64,000 bases of DNA from Allochromatium warmingii (GCF_900107145.1 NZ_FNOW01000008.1:1-64000), one strand, 5' to 3'. Counted from the stretch's first letter, positions 51,632-60,759 are shown. Translations and numbers: made by a program. The notes: generated from the sequence alone by a model not told the origin.

Positions 51632-52543
51632 TTATAGTGTTGACTCACGCCGCCGCACATAAATCGGCGCAAACGCATCAGACTGGATTAACTCCAGCAT
51701 GCTCGATTTAATCAATTCCAACAACGCCAAAAACGTTACCACCACCCCAGCACGACCTTCACTCGGATCAAATAATTCCGTCAAACACGCGCTCTCACCG
51801 CTCTGCAAGCGTTCTAATACCTGCGACATCCGCTCGCGCAATGACAACTGCTCACGCTTAATGTGATGGCGGGTAAATAACTCAGCGCGTGCCAGCACAT
51901 CGCGTAAAGCGTGCAATAACTCAGGTAATTCAACATCCGGCGGTCGCCGCTTGATAAAGCCACTCGGCACCACGGCATGAACTGTAAAATGCTCGCGCTC
52001 TAAACGTGGCAAGGCATCGAGATCCACGGCTGCTTGCTTAAATCGCTCATAGTCTTGCAAACGGCGAATTAAATCGCTGCGCGGATCGTCATCGCCTTCA
52101 GTTGTACTCGGCGGCTGCGGCAGCAATAAGCGCGATTTAATCTCAGCCAGCATCGCCGCCATCAATAAATACTCAGCGGCTAATTCGAGACGCAATTCGC
52201 GCATCAACTCGACATATTCCAAATATTGATCGGTAATCCGCGCAATCGGAATATCGAGAATATCCAAATTCTGCCGCCGAATCAGATACAACAACAAATC
52301 AAGCGGCCCTTCAAAGGTTTCGAGACAAATTTCGAGCGCATCCGGCGGAATATATAAATCCAGCGGCAGCGTCAACAGCGGTGTGCCCTGCACAATCGCC
52401 AACGGCGATTCTGGCACAGGTGGCACCGCTGCTGACGCATCCGGCATATCCGGCGCATTGATTATTTCAGCAGGCAGCGCAACAGCTTCGGCATTCAATC
52501 CGATCTGCCCGCTTAAATCATTTAGATCGCTCAAATCACTCAA
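51632..52543 (-). CDS. scpA: Segregation and condensation protein A
   Basis: 303 residues, the kleisin of the SMC-ScpAB complex. Core: ICLETFEGPLDLLLYLIRRQ, NLDILDIPIARITDQYLEYV and AAEYLLMAAMLAEIKSRLLL. The first about 75 residues (DLSDLNDLSGQIGLNAEAVA and an Ala/Pro stretch) are unconserved, and the true start may be later. A C-terminal winged helix contacts SMC. It starts 14 bases after trpS. Confidence 0.94.
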   Translation of the reverse strand: MSDLSDLNDLSGQIGLNAEAVALPAEIINAPDMPDASAAVPPVPESPLAIVQGTPLLTLPLDLYIPPDALEICLETFEGPLDLLLYLIRRQNLDILDIPIARITDQYLEYVELMRELRLELAAEYLLMAAMLAEIKSRLLLPQPPSTTEGDDDPRSDLIRRLQDYERFKQAAVDLDALPRLEREHFTVHAVVPSGFIKRRPPDVELPELLHALRDVLARAELFTRHHIKREQLSLRERMSQVLERLQSGESACLTELFDPSEGRAGVVVTFLALLELIKSSMLELIQSDAFAPIYVRRRESTL

Positions 52544-52556
52544 GCTCGCACGCCGC

Positions 52557-53774
52557 TCAATTGATTCCCAATGACATTGCCTGCCGCACCTCGGCGAGTG
52601 TTTCGCCTGCTATAGCGCGTGCTCGCTCGCCGCCGTCGCGAAGAATTTGGCGAACTAATTCCGGTTGGGCTTCATAATCACGGGCGCGTTCCTGAATCGG
52701 CGTTAATTCTGCCAACACCGCATCAATAATTGGCCGTTTGCATTCTAAACAACCAATTCCCGCCGAGCGACAACCCTGTTGTACCCAATCATGCACCGTC
52801 GCATCTGAATAAACCTGATGGAATGGCCACACTGGACATTTATCAGGATCACCCGGATCAGTGCGCCGCACCCGCGCTGGATCAGTCGGCATAGTACGCA
52901 AGACTTTTTCAACTTCAGCAGGTGAATCACGCAATGACAGCGTATTATTATAAGACTTAGACATCTTTTGCCCATCTATCCCAGGCATTTTTGATGCTTT
53001 GGTCAATAACGCCTGCGGTTCAGGCAAAATAATCCGTCCGCTGCCTTCAAGATCGCCGAATAACCGCTCGCGTTCGGTTTGACTGATTTGGCTTTGACTA
53101 TCGAGTAATGCGCGACCCTGTTCTAATGCGGCCTGATCGCCTTGCTCTTGATAACGGCGCTTGCATTCATCAAATAGCTTGGCGTTCTTTTTGCCGAGTT
53201 TCTTTTTGGCGTCCTCCGCTTTAAGCGCAAAATCCGGCTCGCGGCCAAATAAATGATTAAAGCGCCGCGCCACTTCACGGGTTAATTCAACATGGGCAAC
53301 CTGATCTTCACCAACCGGCACCTGTGCCGCTTTATAAACGAGAATATCGGCACTCTGGAGCAGCGGATAGCCGAGAAAACCATAGGTTGCTAAATCGCGT
53401 TCTTTAAGCTTGTCTTGCTGATCTTTATAGGTCGGCACGCGCTCTAACCAACCGAGCGGCGTCATCATCGACAGCAATAAATGCAGTTCGGCGTGTTCGG
53501 GAACCTGTGATTGCACAAAAATTGTCGCGGACTTAGGATCAACGCCAGCCGCCAGCCAATCAATCACCATTTCGCGGGTGCTGGCGGGAATTTGTGTCGG
53601 ATCTTCGTAATGCGTGGTGAGCGCGTGCCAATCGGCGACAAAGAAAAAACAGTCATATTCATGCTGCAAGTGTAGCCAATTCTTGAGCACGCCATGATAA
53701 TGGCCAAGATGCAGCCGCCCGGTTGGACGCATACCTGAAAGTACACGCGCCTGATGATGTGAAACAACAGTCAA
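52557..53774 (-). CDS. trpS: Tryptophanyl-tRNA synthetase
   Basis: 405 residues, class I synthetase. HIGH-type motif in SGMRPTGRLHLGHYHGVLKN and KMSKS-type motif in DGQKMSKSYNN. It is longer than E. coli TrpS (334) because of an insertion of about 65 residues (around GREPDFALKAEDAKKKLG and following), characteristic of a beta/gammaproteobacterial long form. First gene of a trpS-scpA-mrr-scpB-rluB run. Confidence 0.96.
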   Translation of the reverse strand: MTVVSHHQARVLSGMRPTGRLHLGHYHGVLKNWLHLQHEYDCFFFVADWHALTTHYEDPTQIPASTREMVIDWLAAGVDPKSATIFVQSQVPEHAELHLLLSMMTPLGWLERVPTYKDQQDKLKERDLATYGFLGYPLLQSADILVYKAAQVPVGEDQVAHVELTREVARRFNHLFGREPDFALKAEDAKKKLGKKNAKLFDECKRRYQEQGDQAALEQGRALLDSQSQISQTERERLFGDLEGSGRIILPEPQALLTKASKMPGIDGQKMSKSYNNTLSLRDSPAEVEKVLRTMPTDPARVRRTDPGDPDKCPVWPFHQVYSDATVHDWVQQGCRSAGIGCLECKRPIIDAVLAELTPIQERARDYEAQPELVRQILRDGGERARAIAGETLAEVRQAMSLGIN

Positions 53775-53793
53775 GGGTCGATGACCTCGCGTA

Positions 53794-54465
53794 TTAAACG
53801 AAAAATAAATCGATAACGATGCGGCTGCCCGGTAATAACTCGATTGTCCAGCGCACCAGCGGTAATAAAACGGAACTGAGTAAACCGCTGACGAATAATA
53901 ACAGCAGAATCAGTAAGCCGAAGGGTTCGAGCCGTGAAAAAATAGCCGCTAAACGCGGCGGCAGGAATGAATTAAGCACGCGCCCACCATCGAGCGGCAG
54001 CAGCGGCACTAAATTCAAGACCATTAAAAATACGTTAATCAATACTCCGGCGGCACCGCTATAAATCAGCGGCACTGCGAACCAATGATTAACGGGATCG
54101 AGCAATAAACCAGCTTGAATGCCGAATCCCCAAAGCGCGGCCATCAATAGATTCGATCCTGGCCCGGCAAGCGCGACCACTGCCATATCACGGCGCGGAT
54201 GATGTAAATTGCGGGCATTGACCGGCACGGGTTTCGCCCAGCCGAATAGCAGACCGGCAAAGAAAAAAGTGAGCGCCGGAATCAGGAGCGTACCGATTAA
54301 ATCAATATGTCGCAGTGGATTAAAGGTCACGCGCCCGCGTTGGTGCGCGGTGTGATCGCCGAGTTGATGCGCGACCCAGCCATGTGCGGCTTCATGTACG
54401 GTAATTGCCAACAGCACTGGCACGGCGAATAAAGCGAATAGTTGTAATTCGGTGAATGTGTCCAT
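53794..54465 (-). CDS. Site-2 protease family (M50) membrane metalloprotease
   Basis: 223 residues, five or six membrane helices. Zinc motif LAITVHEAAHGWVAHQLGD (HExxH) near the N-terminus and the third ligand in LVPLLPLDGGRVLNSF. It lacks a PDZ domain, so it is the short group rather than RseP. Probably cleaves a membrane-bound substrate, unknown. Shares its first base with the end of the YciO/TsaC-like gene. Confidence 0.9.
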   Translation of the reverse strand: MDTFTELQLFALFAVPVLLAITVHEAAHGWVAHQLGDHTAHQRGRVTFNPLRHIDLIGTLLIPALTFFFAGLLFGWAKPVPVNARNLHHPRRDMAVVALAGPGSNLLMAALWGFGIQAGLLLDPVNHWFAVPLIYSGAAGVLINVFLMVLNLVPLLPLDGGRVLNSFLPPRLAAIFSRLEPFGLLILLLLFVSGLLSSVLLPLVRWTIELLPGSRIVIDLFFV

Positions 54466-55088
54466 TATTCTTCAAATAGGGTTGCATTACCCTTGCCGCG
54501 TCGCACTAATGTTGGTGGTTCGGCGATCATATCAATCACAGTCGTTGGCTCTAAGCCGCAAAAACCGCCGTCAATAATTAAATCAACCTGCTTATCGAGC
54601 AGTTCGCGCATGTCATAGGGATCGGTGAGCGGTTCGGTGTGCTCGGGTAAAATCAGCGTGGTGCTTAAAATCGGTTGATCGAGTTCAGCAAGCAGGGCGT
54701 GACAAATGGCATTATTCGGCACGCGCAAGCCAATTGCTTTGCGACGCGGATGCAATAAGCGACGCGGCACCTGTTTAGTTGCTTCGTGAATAAAGGTATA
54801 GGCGCCGGGCGTGAGTGATTTTAGCATCCGGTAGGCTTGATCATTGATTTTGGCATAGGTGGCAATTTCGGAGAGATCGCGGCAGACCAGCGTAAAATTG
54901 TGCTTATCATCAAGCCGCCGAATGCGGCGAATCCGCTCCATTGCGGATTTTTCGCCGAGTTGACAGCCGAGTGCATAGGATGAATCCGTTGGATAAACAA
55001 TCACGCCGCCTTCAAGTAAAATTTCGACCGCACGCCGAATTAAACGCGACTGGGGATTGTCGGGATGAATTTGAAAAAACTGCGCCAT
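54465..55088 (-). CDS. YrdC/Sua5 family protein (TsaC/YciO-like)
   Basis: 207 residues. The YrdC fold: EGGVIVYPTDSSYALGCQLG, KHNFTLVCRDLSEIATYAKI and TPGAYTFIHEATKQVPRRLL. Pattern and length fit YciO (206 in E. coli) better than TsaC (190). TsaC makes threonylcarbamoyl-AMP for t6A in tRNA; YciO's role is less clear. It is coupled to the M50 protease and PHP genes on both sides. Confidence 0.9.
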   Translation of the reverse strand: MAQFFQIHPDNPQSRLIRRAVEILLEGGVIVYPTDSSYALGCQLGEKSAMERIRRIRRLDDKHNFTLVCRDLSEIATYAKINDQAYRMLKSLTPGAYTFIHEATKQVPRRLLHPRRKAIGLRVPNNAICHALLAELDQPILSTTLILPEHTEPLTDPYDMRELLDKQVDLIIDGGFCGLEPTTVIDMIAEPPTLVRRGKGNATLFEE

Positions 55089-55093
55089 GACAC

Positions 55094-55981
55094 TTAATAC
55101 ACTTCGGTAGATGAACCGCCAACCATTCGGGATTTGGCCGCATGATATTCAGGCCAGTCGCGCCAAATGGGAATACAGCCCTCGGGCAGTGGCGAGAGCC
55201 GACCGAGTTCAATCCAAGGATTTTCGGGGCCATGATAATCAGAGCCAGTCGCCGCCCATAGCTGTTGCTCGCGGGCGTGACGGGCGAAGGTTTGCGCCTC
55301 GTCGCGGCTGTGGCTGCCGCTGACAACCTCGACGCCGACGCCGCCCAATTCCCGAAATTCACCCAGCAGGCGCTGCATACGGGTGCGCGTCAATCCGTAG
55401 CGGGCGGGATGGGCGACTACGGCTTGGCCGCCGGCGGCGTGAATCCAGCCGAGCGCCGCTTCGAGACTGGCCCAATCGCCCGGCACATGGCCGGGTTTGC
55501 CTCGGGTGAGAAACTGCCGAAACACGGCGGTGGTATCAGGGGCGCGGCGCTGTTTGACCAGAAAGCGAGCAAAATGTGTGCGTCCGATCAAGCGTCCTGA
55601 GGCCAGCGCCCGCGCACCAGCATAGGCATCGGCGATGCCGTGTTGCGCCAACCGCCGCCCGATTTCTTCAGCACGCCAAGCGCGAAAATCCATCAGTCGC
55701 GCCAAGCCGAGTTGTAAGGCGGGGTTGTTGGGATCGAGTCTTAGCCCGACAATGTGTACAGTCAGCGTATTCCAGGTGACGGAAATCTCGACCCCAGGCA
55801 CGACTGTCAGCCCGACTTCAGTCGCGGCCTGTGCCGCTTCAGCGAGACCATCGGTGTTATCGTGATCGGTGAGGGCCAGCATCTGCACCCCAGCCGCTGC
55901 CGCTCGCTGCACCAGTGCGGTCGGCGTGAGGGTGCCGTCGGAGGCGGTCGAATGGGTGTGCAGATCGGGGGGCGGTTGCAT
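55094..55981 (-). CDS. PHP-domain phosphoesterase (RNase AM/YciV-like)
   Basis: 295 residues. PHP metal motifs: DLHTHSTASDGTLTP, MLALTDHDNTDGLAEA, VPGVEISVTW, QAVVAHPARYGLTR, and a C-terminal GSDYHGPENPWIELGR. This set matches the E. coli YciV group, a 5'-3' exoribonuclease that trims rRNA 5' ends and also hydrolyses 3',5'-nucleoside bisphosphates. yciO and yciV are neighbours in E. coli too, supporting both calls. Confidence 0.93.
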   Translation of the reverse strand: MQPPPDLHTHSTASDGTLTPTALVQRAAAAGVQMLALTDHDNTDGLAEAAQAATEVGLTVVPGVEISVTWNTLTVHIVGLRLDPNNPALQLGLARLMDFRAWRAEEIGRRLAQHGIADAYAGARALASGRLIGRTHFARFLVKQRRAPDTTAVFRQFLTRGKPGHVPGDWASLEAALGWIHAAGGQAVVAHPARYGLTRTRMQRLLGEFRELGGVGVEVVSGSHSRDEAQTFARHAREQQLWAATGSDYHGPENPWIELGRLSPLPEGCIPIWRDWPEYHAAKSRMVGGSSTEVY

Positions 55982-56123
55982 CGCGCTAGTTTAACCGAAT
56001 TTCACATCAGACCTCGCGCTCGGCATGTGCTGATGCAAGACGAATCTGGCCGCGATTGCTATGCTTTGTGCATCTTGCGGTCGCTGTTTTAGGCGGTCAC
56101 CGCGACGTTCAGGCGAAAATCCT

Positions 56124-56870
56124 ATGCTGCCACCAATTGACATCGGCTATATCGCCCAATGTCTCACTGAACTCGGCGAGGAACTCCAACACGTCAGTGA
56201 CGAGTGGCCGGAACCGCTGGCCCCGACGCCGCGCACGCTTTGTGCTGGGCTGAACACGCTGCTCGACATCCTCTACGCTGCTGATGAGACTTCAGGCCCT
56301 GAGTTTACGCGCCAGATTCAGCAGACCACCGGCTCCGATCCAGAGCGGATGTTAGAACACGGTTTGCGGTTGATTGTACAACTGACTGAGCTGGCCCAGC
56401 GGTTACAGCGGCCCACACAGGCGCAGGCGTTAGAACGACTGGCGCTGCCGCTGAGTGTCTGGATGCTCAGGCGCGGCTGTGAATTGAGCCATCCAGAACC
56501 GGTGGTCAATGCGTTAGCGCATTTGGCTAATAGTCTGCGTCAATCCGAGGCGCTGATCGAACTCTACGGCCTGATGAGCGAGATTATGGACGCTATTGGC
56601 ATCGAACGGGCGCTAGAATGGGAGCGCGATCACCCAAAACGCCCGTGGCGGGTGCTGCTCATCAATCGTGCCATTGTCGCCACGCGCACCCGTCAACCGA
56701 CGCTGATGGAAACGGCATTTCAGACGATCGTTGAGCATCTGCCCGAAGAAGCGCCGAGTTTTTTCCGCGAAGGCATTGGACAGATGGAAGCAGGCGATTA
56801 TCCGCCGCCAGCGCGAGCGGTGATGCAGCGGTATTTTGAGACTTGGAGTACCGAGCAGCGGTTGCATTGA
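56124..56870 (+). CDS. Hypothetical helical protein
   Basis: 248 residues from the ATG at 56124 (MLPPIDIGYIAQCLTELGEE). All-helical, leucine-rich, acidic; no signal peptide or membrane segment. Segments such as LAQRLQRPTQAQALERLALP and FQTIVEHLPEEAPSFFREGI look like TPR-like helical hairpins. No family recognised. The adjacent unknown gene (56962-57303) and the metal transporter genes run in the same direction, but the spacing (about 90 bases) does not prove an operon. Confidence 0.7.
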   Translation: MLPPIDIGYIAQCLTELGEELQHVSDEWPEPLAPTPRTLCAGLNTLLDILYAADETSGPEFTRQIQQTTGSDPERMLEHGLRLIVQLTELAQRLQRPTQAQALERLALPLSVWMLRRGCELSHPEPVVNALAHLANSLRQSEALIELYGLMSEIMDAIGIERALEWERDHPKRPWRVLLINRAIVATRTRQPTLMETAFQTIVEHLPEEAPSFFREGIGQMEAGDYPPPARAVMQRYFETWSTEQRLH

Positions 56871-56961
56871 AGTCAGCTTTCAGCCGCCAGCAATTCAGCT
56901 ATCTATTCTGGCTGGTCGCTGGTAGCTGCAAGCCGGCAACTCATTCGGAGCAGCTTACATC

Positions 56962-57303
56962 ATGGCCAAACCATTCCAAACCAATCGCCCACAATTCGAC
57001 AGCGATCTCGATGCGATTTTAGATCGCGTTTATGGCAATAAACCGGATGCGCCGGTTGACATCCCGCGTGCGGTGATTCCGCAAACCTTTGTGCGTAACG
57101 ATCAGGGATCGAAAGAACTCAAGGAAGCCCTCAGCGATCTGCGTTCGCGCCGCGAGCGGGCGCAGAGCACAATGCGTCTGCAAGAGGAAATCGACTATTT
57201 GCGCACCCAGATCAATACTCTGCGCGATCTCGGCGATCAGATCGAACGTCTGCGCCTTGATGTCCAGCATGGTCGGATCACGCTCGATCTTCCGACCGAT
57301 TGA
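56962..57303 (+). CDS. Hypothetical coiled-coil protein
   Basis: 113 residues. N-terminal part RPQFDSDLDAILDRVYGNKP, then a strongly helical stretch from about residue 48 to 100 with heptad leucines (LKEALSDLRSRRERAQS; EEIDYLRTQINTLRDLGDQI), a likely dimeric coiled coil. No known domain. It lies 37 bases before the DUF4198 gene, close enough to share its transcript. Confidence 0.65.
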   Translation: MAKPFQTNRPQFDSDLDAILDRVYGNKPDAPVDIPRAVIPQTFVRNDQGSKELKEALSDLRSRRERAQSTMRLQEEIDYLRTQINTLRDLGDQIERLRLDVQHGRITLDLPTD

Positions 57304-57340
57304 ATCGCTCACCTGAACCCACTGCATCTATCTAATCATC

Positions 57341-58120
57341 ATGTTTATGCACCAGATTTTGCGGTTCCGCCACAGCCTATGGCTGGCGCTCGCTGTGTCG
57401 CTGACGAGTGCGGCGCATTTTCAAGAACTCATCCCGTCTACAGAATTGGTCACGGATGCTGGCAGCAGCATGTTGACGCTCGATCTAGCGTTTACGCATC
57501 CGATGGAGCGCGGCCCGGTGATGCCGATGGGTCAGCCGGTGCAGTTCGGCGTCTTAACACCGCATGGACGCCAAGATTTACGCGCCAGCTTGATCCCGCG
57601 TCTGGAATCGGGCCAAGCCGCGTACCGCGCCAGCTATCCGTTGCAACAGCCGGGCGATCATGTCTTTTTTATTGAACCCGCGCCCTATTGGGAGCCAGCC
57701 GAGGGGGTGATGATCGTGCATTACACGAAAGTCGTGGTCGATGGTTTTAGCGGCGGCGGTGGCTGGGATGCGTCGGTCGGCTTTCCGGTTGAGATTCAGC
57801 CGCTGACCCGTCCCTATGGTCTGTGGACGGGGAATCTGTTTCGCGGTCTGGTGCTGCGCAATGGGCAACCTGTCCCTTTTGCTGAGGTCGAGGTCGAATG
57901 GCGCAACGATGGCTCGCTGACCGCGCCCGCCGATGCCTTTGTCACGCAGGTCATCAAAACCGATGCGCAGGGCGTGTTTGCCTATGCGATGCCGCGTGCT
58001 GGGTGGTGGGGCTTTGCCGCGCTGCTCGACGGCGAGCAACCCATGACTAATCCCGCTGGGGTCGCGGTTCCGGTCGAACTCGGCGCAGTGATGTGGGTGC
58101 GCACGCGGGAGATGCGCTGA
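57341..58120 (+). CDS. DUF4198 periplasmic protein of the Ni/Co transporter (NikK-like)
   Basis: 259 residues with a Sec signal peptide (SLWLALAVSLTSAAHFQELI); cleavage after the Ala before His would leave an N-terminal histidine. The domain PMERGPVMPMGQPVQFGVL ... GDHVFFIEPAPYWEPAEG and the end (AGWWGFAALLDGEQPM) fit DUF4198, seen beside CbiM/NikM transporters and thought to handle nickel or cobalt in the periplasm. It precedes cbiM by 45 bases. Confidence 0.85.
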   Translation: MFMHQILRFRHSLWLALAVSLTSAAHFQELIPSTELVTDAGSSMLTLDLAFTHPMERGPVMPMGQPVQFGVLTPHGRQDLRASLIPRLESGQAAYRASYPLQQPGDHVFFIEPAPYWEPAEGVMIVHYTKVVVDGFSGGGGWDASVGFPVEIQPLTRPYGLWTGNLFRGLVLRNGQPVPFAEVEVEWRNDGSLTAPADAFVTQVIKTDAQGVFAYAMPRAGWWGFAALLDGEQPMTNPAGVAVPVELGAVMWVRTREMR

Positions 58121-58165
58121 TGTTTTGGCTGATGTCCCGCTCCACGACGGCTTGAGGTTTTCCGC

Positions 58166-58786
58166 TTGGCGCATATCCCCGAAGGTGTCCTCTCCGCGCC
58201 GGTACTGAGTGCTGGTGCGCTCATCACGACCGCGCTGTTGACGGTCGCACTGCGGCGTCTTGACGATGTCGCGCTGCCGCGTGCGGCGGTGCTGGCCTCG
58301 GCGCTGTTTGTCGCATCGCTGATCAGCGTCCCGCTTGGGCCAACCAGCGTGCATCTGCTGCTCAATGGGCTGATGGGGCTGCTGCTGGGCTGGACAGCGG
58401 TACCGGCAATTGTGGTCGCGCTGGCACTGCAAGCGGCATTTTTTGGCTTTGGCGGGCCGCTGGTGCTAGGCGTCAATGCGCTCAATCTGGCACTTCCGGC
58501 GCTGATGTGCGCTGGTGGCGTGCGCCTAGTGCGCCCTTATTTACGTCCAGCACACTGGCCAATTGTCGGATTTAGCGCCGGTGTGCTTGGCGTGATGCTC
58601 ACGGGTGTGTTAGTCGCTGCAACCTTAGCTGCCAGCGGCGAACCCTTCCGCCCAGCGGCGCAAGTGCTGTTGCTAACGTATCCGCCGCTGGCGCTGGTTG
58701 AGGGGCTGATTACGGCGACGATTATCGGGTTTTTGCAGCGCGTCGCGCCCGACATGCTGGCGCTCGGTCAGATGCGACATGATTAA
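58166..58786 (+). CDS. cbiM: Nickel/cobalt ECF transporter S-component (CbiM/NikM)
   Basis: 206 residues, six membrane helices. It begins with a TTG codon and reads (M)AHIPEGVLSAPVL. CbiM/NikM normally starts MHIPDG, with His2 and the amino terminus binding the metal; here an Ala precedes the His. Removal of the initiator Met, favoured before Ala, would put His back at position 2. FGGPLVLGVNALNLALPALM is the conserved metal-site loop. It overlaps the next gene by 8 bases. Substrate Ni or Co cannot be decided; metH and chlorophyll/B12 needs favour cobalt. Confidence 0.92.
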   Translation: MAHIPEGVLSAPVLSAGALITTALLTVALRRLDDVALPRAAVLASALFVASLISVPLGPTSVHLLLNGLMGLLLGWTAVPAIVVALALQAAFFGFGGPLVLGVNALNLALPALMCAGGVRLVRPYLRPAHWPIVGFSAGVLGVMLTGVLVAATLAASGEPFRPAAQVLLLTYPPLALVEGLITATIIGFLQRVAPDMLALGQMRHD

Positions 58787-59294
58787 GCCGTTATCGGGGA
58801 CGGCGCTGGTGGTGGCGCTGGGATTGGTTTTAGTCAGTCAGACCGCGCTGGCGCATAAGCTGAAACTCTTTGCCCAGACTGAGGGTGATTGGATTCGCGG
58901 GCGCGTCTATTTTGTCGGCGGCGCGGGCGCAAGCGGGGCAGAGATTCGCGTGCAGGATGCGGCCGGTCAGGTGCTCGCTGAACTCACGCCCGACGCCAGC
59001 GGGCAGTTTGCCTACCAGATACTGACCCCAATGCATGCGCCATTGTCTTATCAACTGATCGCCCGCACCGGCGATGGTCATGTTGCGCACTGGACACTGA
59101 CCGCTGTGAGCGAAACCGCGCCGTCTGCGTCTACATCTACATCGGCTGGCGCGTGTCCAGCAGCGGCTGAAATAGCGGCCGAATGCGAGCGCATTCGCTT
59201 CCGCGATGTATTGGGCGGAATCGGCTACATTTTCGGACTAACCGGCCTGCTGCTGTGGTGGCGCGGTCGGCGACGAGCGGATCGGGCAGCGTGA
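58779..59294 (+). CDS. CbiL/NikL-like component of the Ni/Co transporter
   Basis: 171 residues. Signal peptide (ALVVALGLVLVSQTALAHKL), an Ig/transthyretin-like periplasmic domain (GRVYFVGGAGASGAEIRVQD, ELTPDASGQFAYQIL), and a C-terminal membrane helix (GGIGYIFGLTGLLLWW). This is the NikL layout, found between NikM and NikQ. Overlaps cbiM by 8 bases and cbiQ by 4. Confidence 0.85.
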   Translation: MIKPLSGTALVVALGLVLVSQTALAHKLKLFAQTEGDWIRGRVYFVGGAGASGAEIRVQDAAGQVLAELTPDASGQFAYQILTPMHAPLSYQLIARTGDGHVAHWTLTAVSETAPSASTSTSAGACPAAAEIAAECERIRFRDVLGGIGYIFGLTGLLLWWRGRRRADRAA

Positions 59295-60097
59295 CCACGA
59301 CTGTACCAACGCCGCCCGCGACGCCACTGCCGCCGCTGCGTGGCGCTGACTGGCTGCTGGCGCACGATCCGCGTCTGCGCTTGCTTGCCGCTGGGCTGTT
59401 TGCGCTGGTGGTGGTCAGTCTCAATCAACTCAGCAGCAGCGGCGCGGCATTGGCGCTGGCGCTCGGCTTGACGGTCGCGGCACGGCTCGACGCCCGCGCT
59501 CTGGCGCGACGACTGCTGGCGCTGACCGGATTTTTGCTCATCATGCTGCTCACGCTCCCGTTCACCACGCCGGGCACATCATGGTTCACGCTTGGCAGCC
59601 TCAGCGCCAGCACAGCGGGCCGCGATCTGGCCCTCTTGATTCTGTGCAAAGCAACGGCGGTGATGCTGACCCTCACGATTCTGGTTGGCACCCTCGATCC
59701 GCTGGCCTTTGCCCAAGCACTCGGGCGGCTCGGCGTTCCGCACCGCTTGACGCAGTTACTGCTGCTAACCATCCGCCAGATTCATCTTATTGATGCCGAA
59801 TCCATCCGCTTGCGGCAGGCGCTGCGGGCGCGTGCTTTTGTGCCGCGCACGGATTGGCAGACATGGCGTACCTATGGCTGGTTGATCGGAATGCTGCTGG
59901 TACGCAGTTTTGCCCGTGCTGAACGGCTACTCGAAGCGATGCGCTGTCGCGGCTTTCGTGGCCGGTTTTATCGGCTGGATACCCCGACGTGGCGAACAGC
60001 AGATTCGCTCGCGGCGCTGGGCTGGTTGCTGTTACTCGGTGGGCTGCTGTGGTTCGATCAGCACGCGGATGTTCAGGCGCTCGGTGCGATGCTGTGA
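59291..60097 (+). CDS. cbiQ: ECF transporter T-component (CbiQ)
   Basis: 268 residues starting with a GTG at 59291 that overlaps the previous stop; the frame is open to 59183, but that part overlaps the NikL-like gene. Membrane helices follow HDPRLRLLAAGLFALVVVS. The T-component coupling motifs A-R-G appear as RLRQALRARAF and LEAMRCRGFRGRFY, which touch the ATPase. Couples CbiO to CbiM. Confidence 0.92.
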   Translation: MTTTVPTPPATPLPPLRGADWLLAHDPRLRLLAAGLFALVVVSLNQLSSSGAALALALGLTVAARLDARALARRLLALTGFLLIMLLTLPFTTPGTSWFTLGSLSASTAGRDLALLILCKATAVMLTLTILVGTLDPLAFAQALGRLGVPHRLTQLLLLTIRQIHLIDAESIRLRQALRARAFVPRTDWQTWRTYGWLIGMLLVRSFARAERLLEAMRCRGFRGRFYRLDTPTWRTADSLAALGWLLLLGGLLWFDQHADVQALGAML

Positions 60098-60099
60098 CG

Positions 60100-60759
60100 A
60101 TGACCCCAATGATCGCCCCACTGCTCGAACTCCAGCGCGTCAGCTTTGACTATCACGGCCAGCGCGTGCTGCATGAGCTGGATTTTCAGGTATATCCGGG
60201 CGAGCGTGTGGCACTCATCGGCGCAAATGGCGCGGGCAAAACCACGCTGCTGCATCTGCTTGTCGGTCTGAAACGTCCGAGCGCCGGTCAGATCATCGCT
60301 TTTGGGCGTGTGCGGATGTGTGAAGCGGATTTTTATGATGTGCGGGCGCGGGTGGGGCTGTTGTTTCAGGATGCAGACGATCAACTGTTCTGCCCGACGG
60401 CGTTGGAAGATGTCGCATTTGGGCCGCTGAATCTGGGCCGCTCACCGCAGCAGGCCCGCGCCGATGCGCTCGCAACATTGGAAACATTGGGCTTGCGTGA
60501 ATTTGCCGAGCGCGTCACCTATCGGCTATCCGCCGGTGAAAAGCGGTTAGTGGCCTTAGCAACTGTGCTGGCGATGCGCCCCGAGGTGTTATTGCTCGAT
60601 GAGCCGACGACCGGCTTAGATGACGCGACAGCGGCGCGGCTGACGGCATATTTAGCCACGCTGGAGCAAACGATGCTGTTGGTGTCGCATGATGGGCCAT
60701 TTTTGGCGCAGTTGGCGACGCGGGCGGTGCGGTTGGCGGGTGGAACAGTGGCGCATTGA
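60100..60759 (+). CDS. cbiO: ECF transporter ATP-binding protein (CbiO)
   Basis: 219 residues. Walker A IGANGAGKTTLLHLL, Q-loop VGLLFQDADDQLFCPTALED (the ECF-type DxDDQ), signature YRLSAGEKRLVALATVLA, Walker B EVLLLDEPTTGLDD and the switch LLVSHDGPFL. Short but complete. Start at the ATG 60100; a GTG at 60094 overlapping the cbiQ stop is also possible. Ends the five-gene metal transporter run. Confidence 0.95.
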   Translation: MTPMIAPLLELQRVSFDYHGQRVLHELDFQVYPGERVALIGANGAGKTTLLHLLVGLKRPSAGQIIAFGRVRMCEADFYDVRARVGLLFQDADDQLFCPTALEDVAFGPLNLGRSPQQARADALATLETLGLREFAERVTYRLSAGEKRLVALATVLAMRPEVLLLDEPTTGLDDATAARLTAYLATLEQTMLLVSHDGPFLAQLATRAVRLAGGTVAH

